A DNA stretch of 6,657 nt from an uncultured Erysipelotrichaceae bacterium (GTDB lineage Bacteria; Bacillota_I; Bacilli_A; Erysipelotrichales; Erysipelotrichaceae): contig ONOV01000094.1 in assembly GCA_900319505.1 (NCBI GenBank), positions 1 through 6,657 of the forward strand, written 5' to 3'. Positions 5,801 through 6,657 of the stretch are shown one piece after another (the first letter of the stretch is position 1; the number at the start of each line of letters is the position of its first letter). The notes beneath the pieces were generated by a model. The model was not told where the DNA came from. It did no database searches and saw nothing but the letters and a program-made list of their open reading frames with translations. A program made the translations under genes and the position numbers.

Positions 5801-5802
5801 GC
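5779..5802. repeat. Two abutting palindromes, CACTT-tac-AAGTG and GCTT-tgc-AAGC
   Basis: The 13-bp CACTTTACAAGTG (5779-5791) and the 11-bp GCTTTGCAAGC (5792-5802) are each perfect inverted repeats with a 3-nt centre and touch end to end. They share the core CTTTRCAAG, repeated at 12-bp spacing. No T-run follows, so they are not a terminator. Their location 55-78 nt upstream of the aldolase start suggests paired operator half-sites. Confidence 0.45.
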
Positions 5803-5808
5803 ACTAGA

Positions 5809-6258
5809 TCACTGCTTTTTCAGCTTCTGATTCATGTTTCTGCCCATGTGCCTGATCCCTGCATAAATCATGATCCAGATGAGTGCAGAGATCATCACAA
5901 ACACCATCACATATGTCAGAACTGCCGGCAGACTGTGTTCCATCCACCCGCAGAACCAGGCTGGAATAAACTGAACGGCACAGGCAATCACAAAGTAGAG
6001 AGCAGTCTGCTGCAGCAGGCTCATCTTCTCATTTTCAAATACCATCATGCCGGCTCCATAGCCGATTCCCATGAACCCGGTCAGAACAAACTGCAGCAGT
6101 ACAGCATGAACTTCATCCGGCACGATGGACAGTAGATACGGGGCAGCCGGATCATACTGTCCCTTTCCAGCCTGCAGAGAAATAAGAATGGGAATGAGTG
6201 TACCGATCATTGTGCCTGCCATAAAACAAACAGCGCTTCCCCATACTGTTTTCTTCAT
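5809..6258 (-). CDS. DUF3021-family four-helix membrane protein
   Basis: This is a 149-aa integral membrane protein with four predicted helices, at about 5-28, 52-74, 82-104 and 111-134, and a basic C-terminal tail (136-149), so both ends are probably cytoplasmic. Size, topology and position directly after a LytTR-type regulator match the DUF3021 family, whose members are usually paired with LytTR regulators; a role as a membrane partner or inhibitor of the regulator is proposed by analogy only. The start is the ATG at 6258, because AGGAGG (6272-6267) is 8 nt upstream. The reading frame stays open upstream to an ATG at 6453 through the end of the regulator, so a 214-residue LytTR-remnant fusion could also be read. 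The coding part itself shows no damage. No terminator is visible in the 84 nt before the aldolase start. Confidence 0.78.
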   Translation of the reverse strand: MKKTVWGSAVCFMAGTMIGTLIPILISLQAGKGQYDPAAPYLLSIVPDEVHAVLLQFVLTGFMGIGYGAGMMVFENEKMSLLQQTALYFVIACAVQFIPAWFCGWMEHSLPAVLTYVMVFVMISALIWIMIYAGIRHMGRNMNQKLKKQ

Positions 6259-6657
6259 CTTGTTTTCCTCCTGAAGTCCCAGTATTTTCTTTACTTTTGT
6301 CAGACAGCGGCGGCTCACTGAAACCGTACTGTTATCCTTCATGCGTATCAAAACTGTTCCGCTCATCGATGTATCAGAATGATCCGACTGCGAGAGATAA
6401 ATAATGCCGCTGCTGGAAATTCTGACAAAGTTCTTTCCTTCCAGCTCATACATGCGCTGTTTCAGCCGTTACGTTCCTTTCAGACAGACAGCATAGACAT
6501 GGCCCTGCCGGCTGCTGATGCGGATAATATCCTTCTCTTCCAGAATCTCCAGCCGTTCTCACTTCGTGCCGGCAATCACCTGCGGCGTGTCTTTCTGCAG
6601 CAGTTTCAATACCGCTGGACTTCCGGGGTGATCGCAGCTGTATGGATGACAGCAATC
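6259..6657 (-). pseudogene. LytTR-family transcriptional regulator, degenerate and cut by the window edge
   Basis: Joining frames recovers a LytTR-domain regulator of the small single-domain kind (about 145-150 aa). The first part reads IAVIHTAAITPEVQRY (6656-6609) and hits TGA at 6608. A 1-nt deletion near 6606-6611 explains the shift, since one extra T restores YLKLLQ. The other frame then gives the middle, ERLEILEEKDIIRISS and GHVYAVCLKGT, and the C-terminal DNA-binding part YELEGKNFVRISSSG through VSRRCLTKVKKILGL. That frame holds TGA at 6561-6559 and TAA at 6471-6469; the latter replaces an expected Tyr codon in TYRLKQRMYELE. The usual INLDHI segment is also altered (IIYLSQ). No stop separates it from DUF3021. 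A few N-terminal codons lie beyond the right edge. An intact product is unlikely, though a C-terminal fragment could start at the ATG at 6453. Three lesions within about 140 nt argue for decay over sequencing error. Confidence 0.82.
6267..6272 (-). promoter_or_regulatory. Ribosome binding site that sets the DUF3021 start
   Basis: AGGAGG on the minus strand lies 8 nt before the ATG at 6258, inside the end of the decayed regulator reading frame. It shows that DUF3021 translation can start independently, even though the upstream frame is open and the regulator is broken. Confidence 0.8.

Noticed and set aside
6446..6655. 69-codon minus-strand open frame at the right edge
   Set aside because: It is a third-frame reading of the decayed LytTR gene. 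The other two minus-strand frames together give a recognisable regulator; this one gives none.
1..6657. CRISPR arrays, tRNA or rRNA genes, insertion sequences, prophage genes
   Set aside because: No spaced repeat array, cloverleaf, transposase or terminal inverted repeats were found. Genes are dense, and gaps are short and explained by promoters and terminators.

Overview
The window looks like chromosome from a low-to-mid GC gut-type Bacillota, plausibly of the Erysipelotrichia. The reasons are strong AGGAGG ribosome binding sites, a staphylococcal-type class I aldolase, a Cof-type HAD phosphatase, a LytTR/DUF3021 pair and many U-tract terminators. The class assignment is inference from gene style only; no rRNA or tRNA is present to anchor it.

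Layout, left to right. Positions 1-71 (-) hold the first 23 codons of a membrane protein that runs off the left edge, with its own promoter region at 72-150. Positions 178-2461 (-) form a tight three-gene operon: a compact AMP-forming acyl ligase, a dedicated acyl carrier protein (ACP) and a FatA-type acyl-ACP thioesterase. Its genes overlap by 22 and 4 nt and it ends in a perfect hairpin terminator. A 105-bp divergent promoter region (2462-2566) separates it from a 451-aa flavoprotein (2567-3922, +) that closely resembles the Cutibacterium acnes polyunsaturated fatty acid isomerase PAI. Its own terminator follows, then a Cof-type HAD phosphatase (4012-4833, +), whose terminator lies inside the 3' end of the convergent class I fructose-bisphosphate aldolase gene (4837-5724, -). 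To the right is a four-helix DUF3021 membrane protein (5809-6258, -), preceded by a LytTR-family regulator (6259 to the right edge, -) that carries one frameshift and two in-frame stops.

The most interesting part is 178-3922. A free-fatty-acid isomerase is transcribed divergently from a set that can, by family, load a fatty acid onto a carrier protein and release it again. The two transcription units share overlapping promoters and an imperfect inverted repeat. I infer a fatty-acid handling locus: dietary or host linoleate taken up, isomerised to a conjugated form, and captured on or released from a dedicated ACP. The isomerase call rests on long motif identity to PAI recalled from memory. 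The link between the two units is inference from position and shared chemistry. The right-hand genes (phosphatase, aldolase, LytTR/DUF3021) appear functionally unrelated to it.
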